Source of the DNA: an uncultured Pedosphaera sp.
GTDB taxonomy: Bacteria > Verrucomicrobiota > Verrucomicrobiia > Limisphaerales > Pedosphaeraceae
Length of the DNA: 64,000 bases
Assembly (NCBI GenBank): GCA_903918755.1
Contig: CAIXFN010000081.1
Location: 124,001 to 188,000, forward strand
Direction of reading: 5' to 3'
Shown here: one piece after another, positions 36,402 to 46,113 of the stretch
How the letters are laid out: every line of letters starts with the position of its first letter
How positions within the stretch are numbered: position 1 is the stretch's first letter
The notes under the pieces: model-generated
What the model was told of the DNA's origin: nothing
What the model saw: only the letters and a program-made list of their open reading frames with translations
Databases searched by the model: none
Position numbers and translations under genes: made by a program

Positions 36402-38441
36402 TCACGGCTTGGGTGCCGGTGTGCGCCACACCCAATCCCCGGCTTCGGGGCGATCGCTCATCTGACGGTAAGGGAATGGGTAGTGCCCTTCGGGATCATA
36501 TTTTACCACGGCGCCGCCATTATCTTTTTCGTCCCAACCAACGGAATAGAGAAGGAAACCGCCATCCTTGGTCCGTTGGTAGTGGAGAGGTTTGCCGGAG
36601 ATGATGTCCGTGGGGATCAGATTCATAAACTTCGGGGACAATGCCGCCAGCCCAGCAGGGTATTCGCCGGTGGCCTGGCGGTGGAGTTCAAGGGCACCAG
36701 CGATCCGGGCAAGGTCGAGGTCAGTTTGCGCATGGACGAATTGCGCAGGTGCAATGACGAAGCCACCCACCGCCACACAAACCCAGTTTTCGTGCCGCAC
36801 CTGGCTCGCGAGGAAAGCGGCATTGGTCCGGACCATCGCAGGATAGGCCCGACGCTCGCCCGCTTGGACAACCGGTAAAATCCGTTCATACATCGCGCGA
36901 CTGGCAAAGAGCTTATTCTCGTCAAAGACGCCCGCCGGCAGGTAGGGGAGGAGAAAATTCCACAGCGGAGAAATGACACCTTGGTTCGCCGTATTAAATT
37001 GGGCCATGGTGGCAAATGCCTCCCGCTCCCGCTTACAATGATCCAGCCAGGCATTGACAAAGGCTGCCTCGACGCGAGCCGTCCGGCCGTAGTCTGCCAG
37101 CAAATCAAAACCTCGGAGGGCGGCATCCAGGCGGGCAAGCTCCACGGCCGACCAACGATGATCGGCCAACCCTTCCCAAACCGGTTGCAAGGATTCCTGG
37201 ATGATCCGCAAGCGGACGAGTTGGGAAATGATCGTGGCATCGGATTGGATGGTGTCGGCGAGCCGCAGGGCCGACTCCAAGTCCGCCAGGGCCGCAGGGC
37301 TCTGACCGAGTTCCAACTCCGCCACGGCGCGCAAATCGAGCATGGCGGCGACTTGCCGGATCACGGCGAGATGCGGCAGCAGCGCGCCTTCCACCTGCTC
37401 ATAGTGAATGGGAAAACGGGAGTGCGGCAGCTTGGCGGCTTGTTGCAGTTCAGCGATTTCCGGCGCGAACTTGGTGAGCGCGAGCACAATGTCCGCCGCA
37501 GGCGATTGGGCCGCCTTTGTCCGGGGCCAGAATGAGGGCGTCTCCGGTTCAGTCTCGGGCGAAGGGCCAGCCGGGTCATTGGTCCCTGCTCCCGGGGTGG
37601 GCGCGGAGTTGGTTCCCAGATGGGCAGGCTGCCGTGTACCGGGACGGGACAAAACGTGGGTGTTGCTCCCGGTTGAGCCCGAGGAGGCCGGGCGCCAAAC
37701 ATAACGCCGAGTGGACGCATAGTTGGTCCCCCGAAAAAAGATTTGCCACTCCGCCAGCTTGAGCCGTTCACCCTTGTCCCAAAGCATGGTGGCCGGGGCG
37801 GTTTGCGCTCCGGGACGACCCGTCAGACTGACATTCCAGACGCGTTGATATGCGTTGGTGTCGCGCCAGTTCAGGGTTCGTCCGGAACCATCGACCTCGT
37901 AATCCAATAGCGGTTTGAGCATTGGGGTTAGCGCAAAATTCTGGTTCTCGGGCACCGGCGTGGGGATGAAATGATCCAGCTCCACGAACTCGCCCTGCGC
38001 GGCCATGCCCTGCCGATAGGCATTCCAGGCACGGCGGGCCCGCCAGTTTTCGACGGCATACCCCAGACCAATCAAGGTAACGAGGGCCGCCAGGCAAAAC
38101 AGGTTGCGCCGGATTTTATGCCAGCCCACGAACCAACCAATCCCCTGCTCCAACCGCACAACCATTCGGGGGGCCGGATCTTGGGACGGCAATTCCGCCA
38201 ACGGCCGGCGCCAGGCGCGGCGCAGCGGAATGGCCGTGCCTACCACGAGCGTCGCGATGATGAACGCGATCACGGGTACGAGCGGCTCGCCGACCTGCTG
38301 GTTTGATCCCTGCTCAACGACAATACAAAACAGCATGCCGCCAACCGCCCCCAGGAGGCACAGCAACAGCAACCAGAAGAGCAAGCGCCACCATTTGACG
38401 ACCCGCCGGTTTTCATGGCGGATCAGGAAAGGAATATTCAT
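36402..38441 (-). CDS. Large membrane protein of the ECF cassette (cassette 2)
   Basis: The 679-residue protein has three N-terminal membrane segments (about 17-42, 53-72 and 113-130), then a large extracytoplasmic-like part paralogous to the protein at 22102. Shared blocks are PVPENQNFALTPMLKPLLDY (162-181), LLPHLAV with AVAELELGQSPAALADL, LQPVWEGLADHRWSAVEL, YSVGWDEKDNGG and GDWVWRTP. A low-complexity Thr/Pro/Gly insert (around SAPTPGAGTNDPAGPSPETEPETP) is absent from cassette 1. The function is unknown; it starts 24 bases after the small membrane protein gene. Confidence 0.7.
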   Translation of the reverse strand: MNIPFLIRHENRRVVKWWRLLFWLLLLCLLGAVGGMLFCIVVEQGSNQQVGEPLVPVIAFIIATLVVGTAIPLRRAWRRPLAELPSQDPAPRMVVRLEQGIGWFVGWHKIRRNLFCLAALVTLIGLGYAVENWRARRAWNAYRQGMAAQGEFVELDHFIPTPVPENQNFALTPMLKPLLDYEVDGSGRTLNWRDTNAYQRVWNVSLTGRPGAQTAPATMLWDKGERLKLAEWQIFFRGTNYASTRRYVWRPASSGSTGSNTHVLSRPGTRQPAHLGTNSAPTPGAGTNDPAGPSPETEPETPSFWPRTKAAQSPAADIVLALTKFAPEIAELQQAAKLPHSRFPIHYEQVEGALLPHLAVIRQVAAMLDLRAVAELELGQSPAALADLESALRLADTIQSDATIISQLVRLRIIQESLQPVWEGLADHRWSAVELARLDAALRGFDLLADYGRTARVEAAFVNAWLDHCKREREAFATMAQFNTANQGVISPLWNFLLPYLPAGVFDENKLFASRAMYERILPVVQAGERRAYPAMVRTNAAFLASQVRHENWVCVAVGGFVIAPAQFVHAQTDLDLARIAGALELHRQATGEYPAGLAALSPKFMNLIPTDIISGKPLHYQRTKDGGFLLYSVGWDEKDNGGAVVKYDPEGHYPFPYRQMSDRPEAGDWVWRTPAPKP

Positions 38442-38465
38442 GGTAGATAAATCGGGTTGCCAGTT

Positions 38466-38894
38466 TCAAACCCACGCGAAAGACCCGGTCCGGCTGCCGC
38501 GTGGTCGCGGCATAAAACCCGATGGCGGCTCGACCGCCTCTGACTCCTGCGGCATTACGAGGCGCAGCAATTCCTGCTGCTGTTCCCGCAATACCAGTAT
38601 CAAAGCGGGAGATGTCGGAGGACCGTTCTTCGCCACCGCCACCGGCTCCTGATTGGCGGAGGCGTGATTCAGCGCGGCGATGGCGACCCAGGTGGCAGCC
38701 AGGCCCGCCCAGGCTCCCGGGTGCGGCCAGAACAATGCGGCCAACCCGCCCAAACCGGAGCGCTGGGGAACCGGTGCGGCCGCCGTCGAACGAACGTTTT
38801 TCGCAGCAGTCGCCAGTATCACCCGTCGCCATTCCGATGGAAGGGATCGCAGGGACTGCTGCCGCAATTGGGATTCAAAATCTTCGGGATTCAT
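38466..38894 (-). CDS. Single-pass membrane protein paired with ECF sigma factor (cassette 2)
   Basis: The 142-residue protein has an N-terminal segment FESQLRQQSLRSLPSEWRRVILATA, one membrane segment near AWAGLAATWVAIAALN (61-76) and a following LREQQQELLRLV (102-113). It is a paralogue of the 134-residue protein at 21682, with the same order of parts. It begins three bases after the ECF stop, so cotranslation is likely. It may be the sigma regulator, but no zinc motif is present. Confidence 0.7.
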   Translation of the reverse strand: MNPEDFESQLRQQSLRSLPSEWRRVILATAAKNVRSTAAAPVPQRSGLGGLAALFWPHPGAWAGLAATWVAIAALNHASANQEPVAVAKNGPPTSPALILVLREQQQELLRLVMPQESEAVEPPSGFMPRPRGSRTGSFAWV

Positions 38895-38897
38895 AGC

Positions 38898-39410
38898 CTA
38901 ATGGATCTGGTCATAAAGGGGACGCAGCCGCGCGCGCAATTTGTCTATGCCATAGCGATAACGACTCGCCGCGGTATTCGGGGAAAGTTCCAGGGTGGCC
39001 GCAATCTCCTCAAACGTGAGCCCCGCCCATAATTTCAAATGGACCACCGCCCGCTGGTCGGGCGGGAGTTCGTCCAGCGCCGCCGTCAATCGCTGGCGAA
39101 ACTCGGCGGTGTCGGGATTCTCCGCCGGGGCAAACAGGGCCACGGACTCGGCCGCCAATTGTTCATAATGCCGGTGCCGGGTTCCCTGCCTTCGCATCAA
39201 GTCGATGGCCAGGTTGTGCGCCAGGCGCAGGAGGAATGCCCGCGGTTCCCGCACTCCGTCCAGCAAGTCGGGGTTGCGGGCCAATTTAATGAACAACTCC
39301 TGGAGCAGGTCGCGGGTGTCCGCCTCGTGGCGGGTGAGGTTCAGCAGGAAGCCAAACAACACCGGGGCATGCTCATCGTAGAGCTGCGCGAGGTCAGGTT
39401 GGGCCGGCAT
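38898..39410 (-). CDS. ECF-type RNA polymerase sigma factor (cassette 2)
   Basis: The 170-residue protein has region 2 (LYDEHAPVLFGFLLNLTRHEADTRDLLQELFIKLARNPDLL) and region 4 (LPPDQRAVVHLKLWAGLTFEEIAATLELSPNTAASRYRYGIDKLRARL). ATG 39410 is preferred over TTG 39422. Its sequence is only distantly related to the ECF at 21131, although the downstream genes of both operons are homologous. It likely reads its own operon and a small regulon. Confidence 0.9.
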   Translation of the reverse strand: MPAQPDLAQLYDEHAPVLFGFLLNLTRHEADTRDLLQELFIKLARNPDLLDGVREPRAFLLRLAHNLAIDLMRRQGTRHRHYEQLAAESVALFAPAENPDTAEFRQRLTAALDELPPDQRAVVHLKLWAGLTFEEIAATLELSPNTAASRYRYGIDKLRARLRPLYDQIH

Positions 39411-39488
39411 GTTCACAAGCAAGACGCCCGTCGCCGGCGGATTTGTCTAAATTTTGGGAGAGCGCCAGCCATCCCCTTCCGACAGGAC

Positions 39489-40526
39489 TTACTGGGCGGC
39501 GCTCAATTCCCGGAGTTTGCCGAGCGCGCGGCCATCGGCAATGATTTCCGCCGCCAGTTCCCAGCCTTCCAGCACCGAGCGGCTCCGGCCCGCCACAAAC
39601 AACGCCGCCCCGGCGTTGAGCAGCACCGCATCCCGCCGGGGACCGGTATCTTCATTGCGCAACAAGCGGCGGACAATTTCGGCGTTCGTCTGGCAATCCC
39701 CCCCGGCCAGATCAGCCAGCGCCGCGGGCTGGACGGGGTAATGCTCCAACTCGAAAACTGAAGTGGCAAAACCCCGGTCCTGATAAAACTCGGCCACGAC
39801 ACTGTCCCCCAGAGTGGACAATTCATCGAGCCAGGCATCCCCCACCCGCCCCGTGACCACCATGCCGCGGCGCACACCCAACGCCTGGATCACGCGGGCC
39901 AAAGTCTCCGTCAATTCCGGACGGGGCACGCCCACGAGTTGGGCGGTCGGTTGGGCGGGATTGAGGAGCGGTCCCAGAAAATTAAAAATCGTGCGCTGCC
40001 CGCGCCCAGCGCATATCTGGCGGGCGACTTTGACCTGCTGGAAGGTGGGATGAAAATGCGGGGCAAACAGGAACGCAAAACCGTGATCCCGCAGGGAAGC
40101 GGCGGCGGCCTCGGGGGACAATTCGACGGGAATCCCGAGCGCCTCCAGCACATCCGCGCTGCCGGATTTGGAAGTCACCGCCCGGTTGCCGTGTTTGGCC
40201 ACGGTCACGCCTCCGGCGGCACACACGATGGCCACGGTCGTGGAGATATTGAACGTGTTCAGGCGGTCCCCCCCCGTGCCGCAGACGTCCAGGATTTCCC
40301 GCGCGCGGGTCGCGGCATCGAGCGGCGGAGTGATGGACTTGGCCCGCAGCTCCCGGGCAAACGCGGTGATTTCGGGGGCCGTTTCCCCTTTGCGGGCAAG
40401 GGCGCACAGGAAATCCGCCTTCGCGGTGTCCGCCACCCCCGGGTCCAGCAACTGGGCCACCGCCTGCGCAATCTGGTCGTCCGCCAACGGCACACCGGCG
40501 GCGAGTTGCTGATCGAATTCGTGCAT
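39489..40526 (-). CDS. trpD: Anthranilate phosphoribosyltransferase
   Basis: The 345-residue protein has the TrpD signature VCGTGGDRLNTFNISTTVAIV, followed by VAKHGNRAVTSKSGSADVLEALG, and the helical N-terminal domain ending ITAFARELRAKS. It transfers phosphoribose from PRPP to anthranilate in tryptophan synthesis. No other trp gene is nearby, so the pathway is dispersed or this copy stands alone. The length is normal for the family. Confidence 0.95.
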   Translation of the reverse strand: MHEFDQQLAAGVPLADDQIAQAVAQLLDPGVADTAKADFLCALARKGETAPEITAFARELRAKSITPPLDAATRAREILDVCGTGGDRLNTFNISTTVAIVCAAGGVTVAKHGNRAVTSKSGSADVLEALGIPVELSPEAAAASLRDHGFAFLFAPHFHPTFQQVKVARQICAGRGQRTIFNFLGPLLNPAQPTAQLVGVPRPELTETLARVIQALGVRRGMVVTGRVGDAWLDELSTLGDSVVAEFYQDRGFATSVFELEHYPVQPAALADLAGGDCQTNAEIVRRLLRNEDTGPRRDAVLLNAGAALFVAGRSRSVLEGWELAAEIIADGRALGKLRELSAAQ

Positions 40527-40698
40527 TGCCCGGAGATGCTAACCGGAGCCCAGCCCGGGCCAAAGTCTAAATTGGGGGCCGGAGGCGGGAAACCCGCCGT
40601 GGCCGCCCCGGGCGGAATACCTTGAACCGGCAGCATCCAGCGCGTAACCTTTTGTGCATTCCAAGTCTCATAAGCAGTGTCGGTGAGGAATAGAACGT

Positions 40699-42036
40699 AT
40701 GGCAAAAAATAACGGTTCCAGCTGGTTTTTTTGGTTGGTGGTCCTCCTCGTCCTCGCGGGCGGGGGCGGCGCGGGTTTTTGGTATTGGAAACACGCGGCG
40801 GAAAAGGAGCCGGAATACCGCACGGCCACCATTGCGCGCGGTGAACTAACCCAGGCGGTCACCGCCACGGGACAGTTGAATCCCTTTGTGAACGTGCAGG
40901 TGGGCAGCCAGGTTTCGGGCATCATCAGCAAGCTGTACGCGGACTTTAATTCCAAGGTCACCAACGGGCAGATCGTGGCGCAACTTGATCCCGCCACCTT
41001 TAAGGCGGCGCGGGACCAGTCGGCCGGGGACCTCGCCAGCGCCGAGGCGGCGGCCGAACTGGCCCGCGTGGAAGCGGCCCGGGCGGAGAAACTCCACGGC
41101 CTGAAGTTGGTTTCGGATTCCGAATATGACGTGGCGGTGGCCAATCTCCACCAGGCCGAGGCCTCGGTCATGGTGAAAAAAGCCTCCCTCCAACAGGCCC
41201 AGGTGAACCTGGATCGCTCTACCATTTACGCGCCGATTGATGGCGAGGTCATCTCCCGCAACGTGGATGTGGGCCAGACCGTCGCGGCCAGTATGAGCGC
41301 TCCCACGCTCTTCGTGATCGCCAACGACCTCGCCAAAATGCAAATCGACACCGCCGTTTCGGAATCGGATGTCGGGGGCATTGAAGAGAAGCAGCAGGTC
41401 AATTTCACCGTGGATGCTTTTCCCACCCGCACCTTCCGCGGCACCGTCATCCAGGTGCGCAATGCCGCGGCCACGAACCAAAACGTCGTCACCTATGACA
41501 CGGTGATCAGCGTGGAGAACAAAGACAAGAAGCTCAAGCCGGGGATGACCGCGAATGTTTCCATCATCGTGGCGCAAAAAGACAATGTCATCAAACTCCC
41601 CAACGCCGCCCTGCGGTTCCGCCCCGCGGGCGCGACGAACGGTCCCGCGATGGCGGGCGGCCCGGGCATGGGTATGGGCATGAGCGGCCCCGGGGGACCA
41701 CCGGCTGGCGGTATGGGGGCGGGCCGTGGCGAAGGCGGCGGTCGCCGCGGAGAGGGCGGCGCACCCGGCATGGGCGGCGGTGGCGGGCGCGGGCGGGGCG
41801 AACGGGCTCCCACGCGCACGGTTTATGTCCTGCCCCCTGGTACGGGCGCGGATGGCAAACCCCTGGCCCCCACCCCGGTGCAAATCAAAACGGGCATCAG
41901 TGATGGCGCCTTCACCGAGGTCCTGGACGGCTTGAAAGAGGGCGACGTGGTGGTGGTCGGGATGAACCTGACCGCGAGCCCGAACGCAATGCCGGCGGCA
42001 AATCCGTTCGGCGGCGGTGGACGCCGGGGTTTCTAG
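40699..42036 (+). CDS. MacA-like periplasmic adaptor with glycine-rich insert
   Basis: The 445-residue adaptor has an N-terminal anchor (WFFWLVVLLVLAGGGGAGFWYW), a lipoyl/barrel-sandwich half (VNVQVGSQVSGIISKLYADFNSKVTNGQIVAQLDP), an alpha hairpin (around 105-170), the second lipoyl half (STIYAPIDGEVISRNVDVGQTV) and a beta-barrel domain. Between residues about 313 and 375 a Gly/Met/Arg-rich insert interrupts the membrane-proximal domain. It should link the MacB-type ABC pair encoded next to an outer-membrane channel. No TolC is seen in the window. The export substrate is unknown. Confidence 0.88.
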   Translation: MAKNNGSSWFFWLVVLLVLAGGGGAGFWYWKHAAEKEPEYRTATIARGELTQAVTATGQLNPFVNVQVGSQVSGIISKLYADFNSKVTNGQIVAQLDPATFKAARDQSAGDLASAEAAAELARVEAARAEKLHGLKLVSDSEYDVAVANLHQAEASVMVKKASLQQAQVNLDRSTIYAPIDGEVISRNVDVGQTVAASMSAPTLFVIANDLAKMQIDTAVSESDVGGIEEKQQVNFTVDAFPTRTFRGTVIQVRNAAATNQNVVTYDTVISVENKDKKLKPGMTANVSIIVAQKDNVIKLPNAALRFRPAGATNGPAMAGGPGMGMGMSGPGGPPAGGMGAGRGEGGGRRGEGGAPGMGGGGGRGRGERAPTRTVYVLPPGTGADGKPLAPTPVQIKTGISDGAFTEVLDGLKEGDVVVVGMNLTASPNAMPAANPFGGGGRRGF

Positions 42037-42045
42037 GCCACTGTT

Positions 42046-42830
<785 letters not shown>

Positions 42831-42834
<4 letters not shown>

Positions 42835-44048
42835 AAATCTTTGCCACCCTGCGAATCGCTCTGCGCGCCCTGCGCCGTAATAAATTGCGCACTTTTCTCA
42901 CCATGCTCGGCATGGTGATCGGGGTGGGCGCGGTCATCGCCATGGTCAGTGTGGGCAACGGGGCCAAGGCGCAGGTGGAGGCGCAGATCGCCAGCCTGGG
43001 ACAGAATGTCGTCCTGATTTTTTCGGGCAGCACCTCGCGCGGCGGCGTGCGCACCGGCTGGGGCAGCGCCGGCACCCTGACCATTGAAGATGCCGAAGCC
43101 ATCCGGAAGGAAATCCCGCAGGTGGCCGCCGCGAGCCCCGAGGTCCGCGGCTTCAACCAGGTGGCCTCCGGCAATGACAATTGGTACACCTCCGTCCTCG
43201 GAGAATCTGAGGATTACCTCGATATCCGCTCCTGGCCATTGCAGGAGGGGGCGATGTTTACGGATCAGGACGTCCGCGGCGCCACCAAGGTGGCGGTCGT
43301 CGGGAGCACCACCGCCCGCCAGTTGTATGGCGATTCCAGTCCGGTGGGCCAGATCATCCGCATCAAGAATGCGCCCTTTCGCATTGTCGGGGAATTATCC
43401 TCCAAAGGGTTGTCCGTCATGGGCAGCGACCAGGACGACGTCGTCATCGTGCCCTACACGAGCTCCATGAAACGGCTCGGGGGCGGCACCATGCTGCGCT
43501 CCATCAGCGCCCAGGCCGCCAGCGAGAAGGAACTCGCCAATGTCCAGCAGGAGGTGGTTGATTTGTTGCGGCAACGGCACCGCATCCAACCCGGGCGCGA
43601 CGATGATTTCACGGTGCGCACCCAGCAGGAAATTGCCGAAGCCGCGACCGCCACCTCCAAGGTCATGACCGTCCTGCTGGCCGCGATCGCCAGCGTATCT
43701 CTGCTGGTGGGCGGCATCGGCATCATGAATATCATGCTGGTAAGCGTGACCGAGCGCACGCGGGAAATCGGCATCCGCATGGCCGTGGGCGCGCATGGCC
43801 GCGATATTCTCATGCAGTTCCTCATCGAGGCCGTCACCCTGAGCGTCATCGGCGGCGTCATCGGTATTGCCCTGGGTGTCGGCACGTCCAAGGCGCTGGC
43901 GGCCTATATGAACTGGCCCACGCTTACCTCCCCCAGTTCCATCGTCATCGCGTTTATTTTCAGCGCGGCCGTGGGCATCTTCTTCGGCTTCTACCCCGCC
44001 CGCAAAGCCTCGCATCTCGATCCCATCGACGCCCTGCGGTACGAGTAA
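42831..44048 (+). CDS. MacB-type ABC transporter permease (FtsX family)
   Basis: The 405-residue permease has one N-terminal membrane segment (NKLRTFLTMLGMVIGVGAVIAMV), a large periplasmic domain (about 45-275) and three C-terminal segments beginning MTVLLAAIASVSLLVGGIGIMNIMLVSVTERTREIGIRMAVGA. The last part matches the FtsX core. It completes an adaptor-ATPase-permease tripartite exporter for peptides, macrolide-like compounds or lipoproteins. Confidence 0.93.
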
Positions 44049-44175
44049 TCTCCTGCATGTCGTTTCCCGCTTCCCCCGGCGCCGCGATTCAGTTATTTAT
44101 CTGGCGCCTTCGCGCTGCGCGAACTGTCCGGCCTCCAAAAGGCCCCCGCAGCCAAGCCGGAACGACCATCGCACC

Positions 44176-45138
44176 ATGCCATTGTTGCAGATCAATCACC
44201 TCAGCCTGGATTTTGACCGGGGCGGACGCTCCCTCCGGGCGGTGGATGATGTTTCGCTGCACGTGGACGCGGGCGAAACCTTGTGCCTCGTGGGGGAAAG
44301 CGGTTGTGGCAAGAGTGTCACCGCGCTTTCGATCGCGCGCCTCGTCCCCGCGCCCCCGGCGAAGTATACCGGCGGGGAAATCCTGCTGAACGGACGCGAT
44401 GTTCTGCAAATGTCCCAGCGCGAATTGCAGGCCATCCGCGGCGGGGTGGTCAGTTATGTTTTCCAGGATCCCACCGCTTCCCTTAATCCGGTCTTTCGCG
44501 TCGGTCACCAGATCATGGAGTCGCTCAGGCTGCACCGGCCGGAACGGGCCAACGCGGCCGAGGTCGTGCGCCTGCTCAAACTGGTGGGCATCCCCGCGCC
44601 CGAATCGCGGGCCCTTGATTATCCGCACCAAATGTCCGGCGGGATGCAGCAGCGCGTGATGATTGCCATGGCGCTGGCCTCGGAGCCGAAATTGTTGATT
44701 GCGGACGAACCCACGACCGCCCTGGACGTCACGATCCAGGCCCAGATTCTCGAACTGTTGCTGGATCTCAAACGGCGCCTGGGTATGGCCATCCTGCTCA
44801 TCACCCACAACCTGGGCATCGTGGGCGACATGGCGGACCGGGTGGCGGTGATGTATGCCGGCCAGGTGGTGGAGGAAGCGCCCGCGCTGGAATTGCTGCG
44901 GCGACCCCGCCACCCGTATACCAAGGCTCTGATGAATTCCGTGCCCAAGCTCCGCGGGAATCTGCCGCGCCTGCCGGCCATCGCCGGCAACGTGCCCAGC
45001 CTGGGCGACTTTCCCTCCGGCTGCCGGTTTGCCCCGCGGTGTCCCGTGGCCCGGCCCGAATGCGCCGCCAGTGCGCCCGCCCTGCTGGAAATCGAACCCG
45101 GACGCCGCGTCCGCTGCCCCTATACCACGCCATTGTGA
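44176..45138 (+). CDS. oppD: Oligopeptide/dipeptide ABC transporter ATP-binding protein (OppD/DppD type)
   Basis: The 320-residue ATPase has Walker [51 protein letters not shown], Walker [14 protein letters not shown] and the C-terminal [12 protein letters not shown] with [15 protein letters not shown], whose cysteines mark the Opp/Dpp ATPases. It drives peptide uptake with OppF and two permeases. The permeases and binding protein are not in the window, so the pair may serve components encoded elsewhere. Its TGA overlaps the GTG start of oppF. Confidence 0.9.
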   Translation: MPLLQINHLSLDFDRGGRSLRAVDDVSLHVDAGETLCLVGESGCGKSVTALSIARLVPAPPAKYTGGEILLNGRDVLQMSQRELQAIRGGVVSYVFQDPTASLNPVFRVGHQIMESLRLHRPERANAAEVVRLLKLVGIPAPESRALDYPHQMSGGMQQRVMIAMALASEPKLLIADEPTTALDVTIQAQILELLLDLKRRLGMAILLITHNLGIVGDMADRVAVMYAGQVVEEAPALELLRRPRHPYTKALMNSVPKLRGNLPRLPAIAGNVPSLGDFPSGCRFAPRCPVARPECAASAPALLEIEPGRRVRCPYTTPL

Positions 45139-46103
45139 GCCTCCTCGAAGTCAAAAATCTCCAGGTCCACTACCCCGTCAAGCACGGCGTTTTCAGCCGG
45201 GTGAAAGCGCACGTCCGCGCGGTGGATGGGGTGAATTTTTCGGTCGCTCCCGGCGAAACCCTCGGGCTGGTCGGCGAAAGCGGCTGCGGCAAAACCACCC
45301 TGGGACGTGCCATCGTCAAATTGGTGGAACCGACCGCCGGGCAGATTATTTTCGACGGCGAGGACATTGCCGGTCTTTCCGGGGCTCAGTTGCGGGCGCG
45401 CCGGCGCAAGTTCCAGATGATTTTCCAGGACCCGTACGGGTCCCTGAACCCGCGGATGAACGTAGGCCAAATCATCGGCGAAGCGATTGACATTCACCGC
45501 CTGGCGGACAGTACCAGCGCCCGGCAAAAGCGCATCCTGGACCTCCTGCGGGGAGTGGGGCTCGACCCCAGCCATGTGCACCGCTACCCGCATGAATTTA
45601 GCGGCGGCCAACGGCAACGGATCGGCATCGCCCGCGCCCTGGCGGTGGAACCGGAACTCATCGTCTGCGATGAGCCCGTGAGCGCGCTGGATGTCTCCGT
45701 GCAGGCGCAGATCATCAACCTGCTGCAGGACTTGCAACAGCAGCGGGGTATCGCCTACCTGTTCATTGCGCACGACCTGGCGGTGGTGGAACACATCAGC
45801 CAGCGGGTGATGGTGATGTACTTGGGCAAGGTGGTGGAGTTGGCGGAGGCCCGGACGATCATCAGCGCCCCGAAACATCCCTACACCCAGGCCCTGATTT
45901 CCGCCGTGCCCGAAGTGGACCCCGATTCCAAACGGCAGCGGATTATTTTGCCCGGCGACGTCCCCTCCCCCATGCATCCTCCGACCGGTTGTCCCTTTCA
46001 TCCCCGCTGCCCGCTGGCGCAATTGCCGCGGTGCAGCACCGAAGCTCCGGCGTTGCGCGAAGTGGCACCTGGCCACCTGGCCGCCTGCCACTTCGCGCAG
46101 TAA
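45135..46103 (+). CDS. oppF: Oligopeptide/dipeptide ABC transporter ATP-binding protein (OppF/DppF type)
   Basis: The 322-residue ATPase has [68 protein letters not shown] and the cysteine-bearing tail [18 protein letters not shown] of Opp/Dpp ATPases. The GTG at 45135 overlaps the oppD stop; an upstream frame was rejected because it runs inside oppD. It works as the second ATPase of the peptide importer. Confidence 0.9.
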   Translation: MSLLEVKNLQVHYPVKHGVFSRVKAHVRAVDGVNFSVAPGETLGLVGESGCGKTTLGRAIVKLVEPTAGQIIFDGEDIAGLSGAQLRARRRKFQMIFQDPYGSLNPRMNVGQIIGEAIDIHRLADSTSARQKRILDLLRGVGLDPSHVHRYPHEFSGGQRQRIGIARALAVEPELIVCDEPVSALDVSVQAQIINLLQDLQQQRGIAYLFIAHDLAVVEHISQRVMVMYLGKVVELAEARTIISAPKHPYTQALISAVPEVDPDSKRQRIILPGDVPSPMHPPTGCPFHPRCPLAQLPRCSTEAPALREVAPGHLAACHFAQ

Positions 46104-46113
46104 AAAACGCGGC

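Noticed and set aside
41635-41830. Low-complexity DNA as a possible repeat array
   Set aside because: It is an in-frame Gly/Arg/Met-rich coding stretch of the MacA-like gene, with no regular repeat unit.
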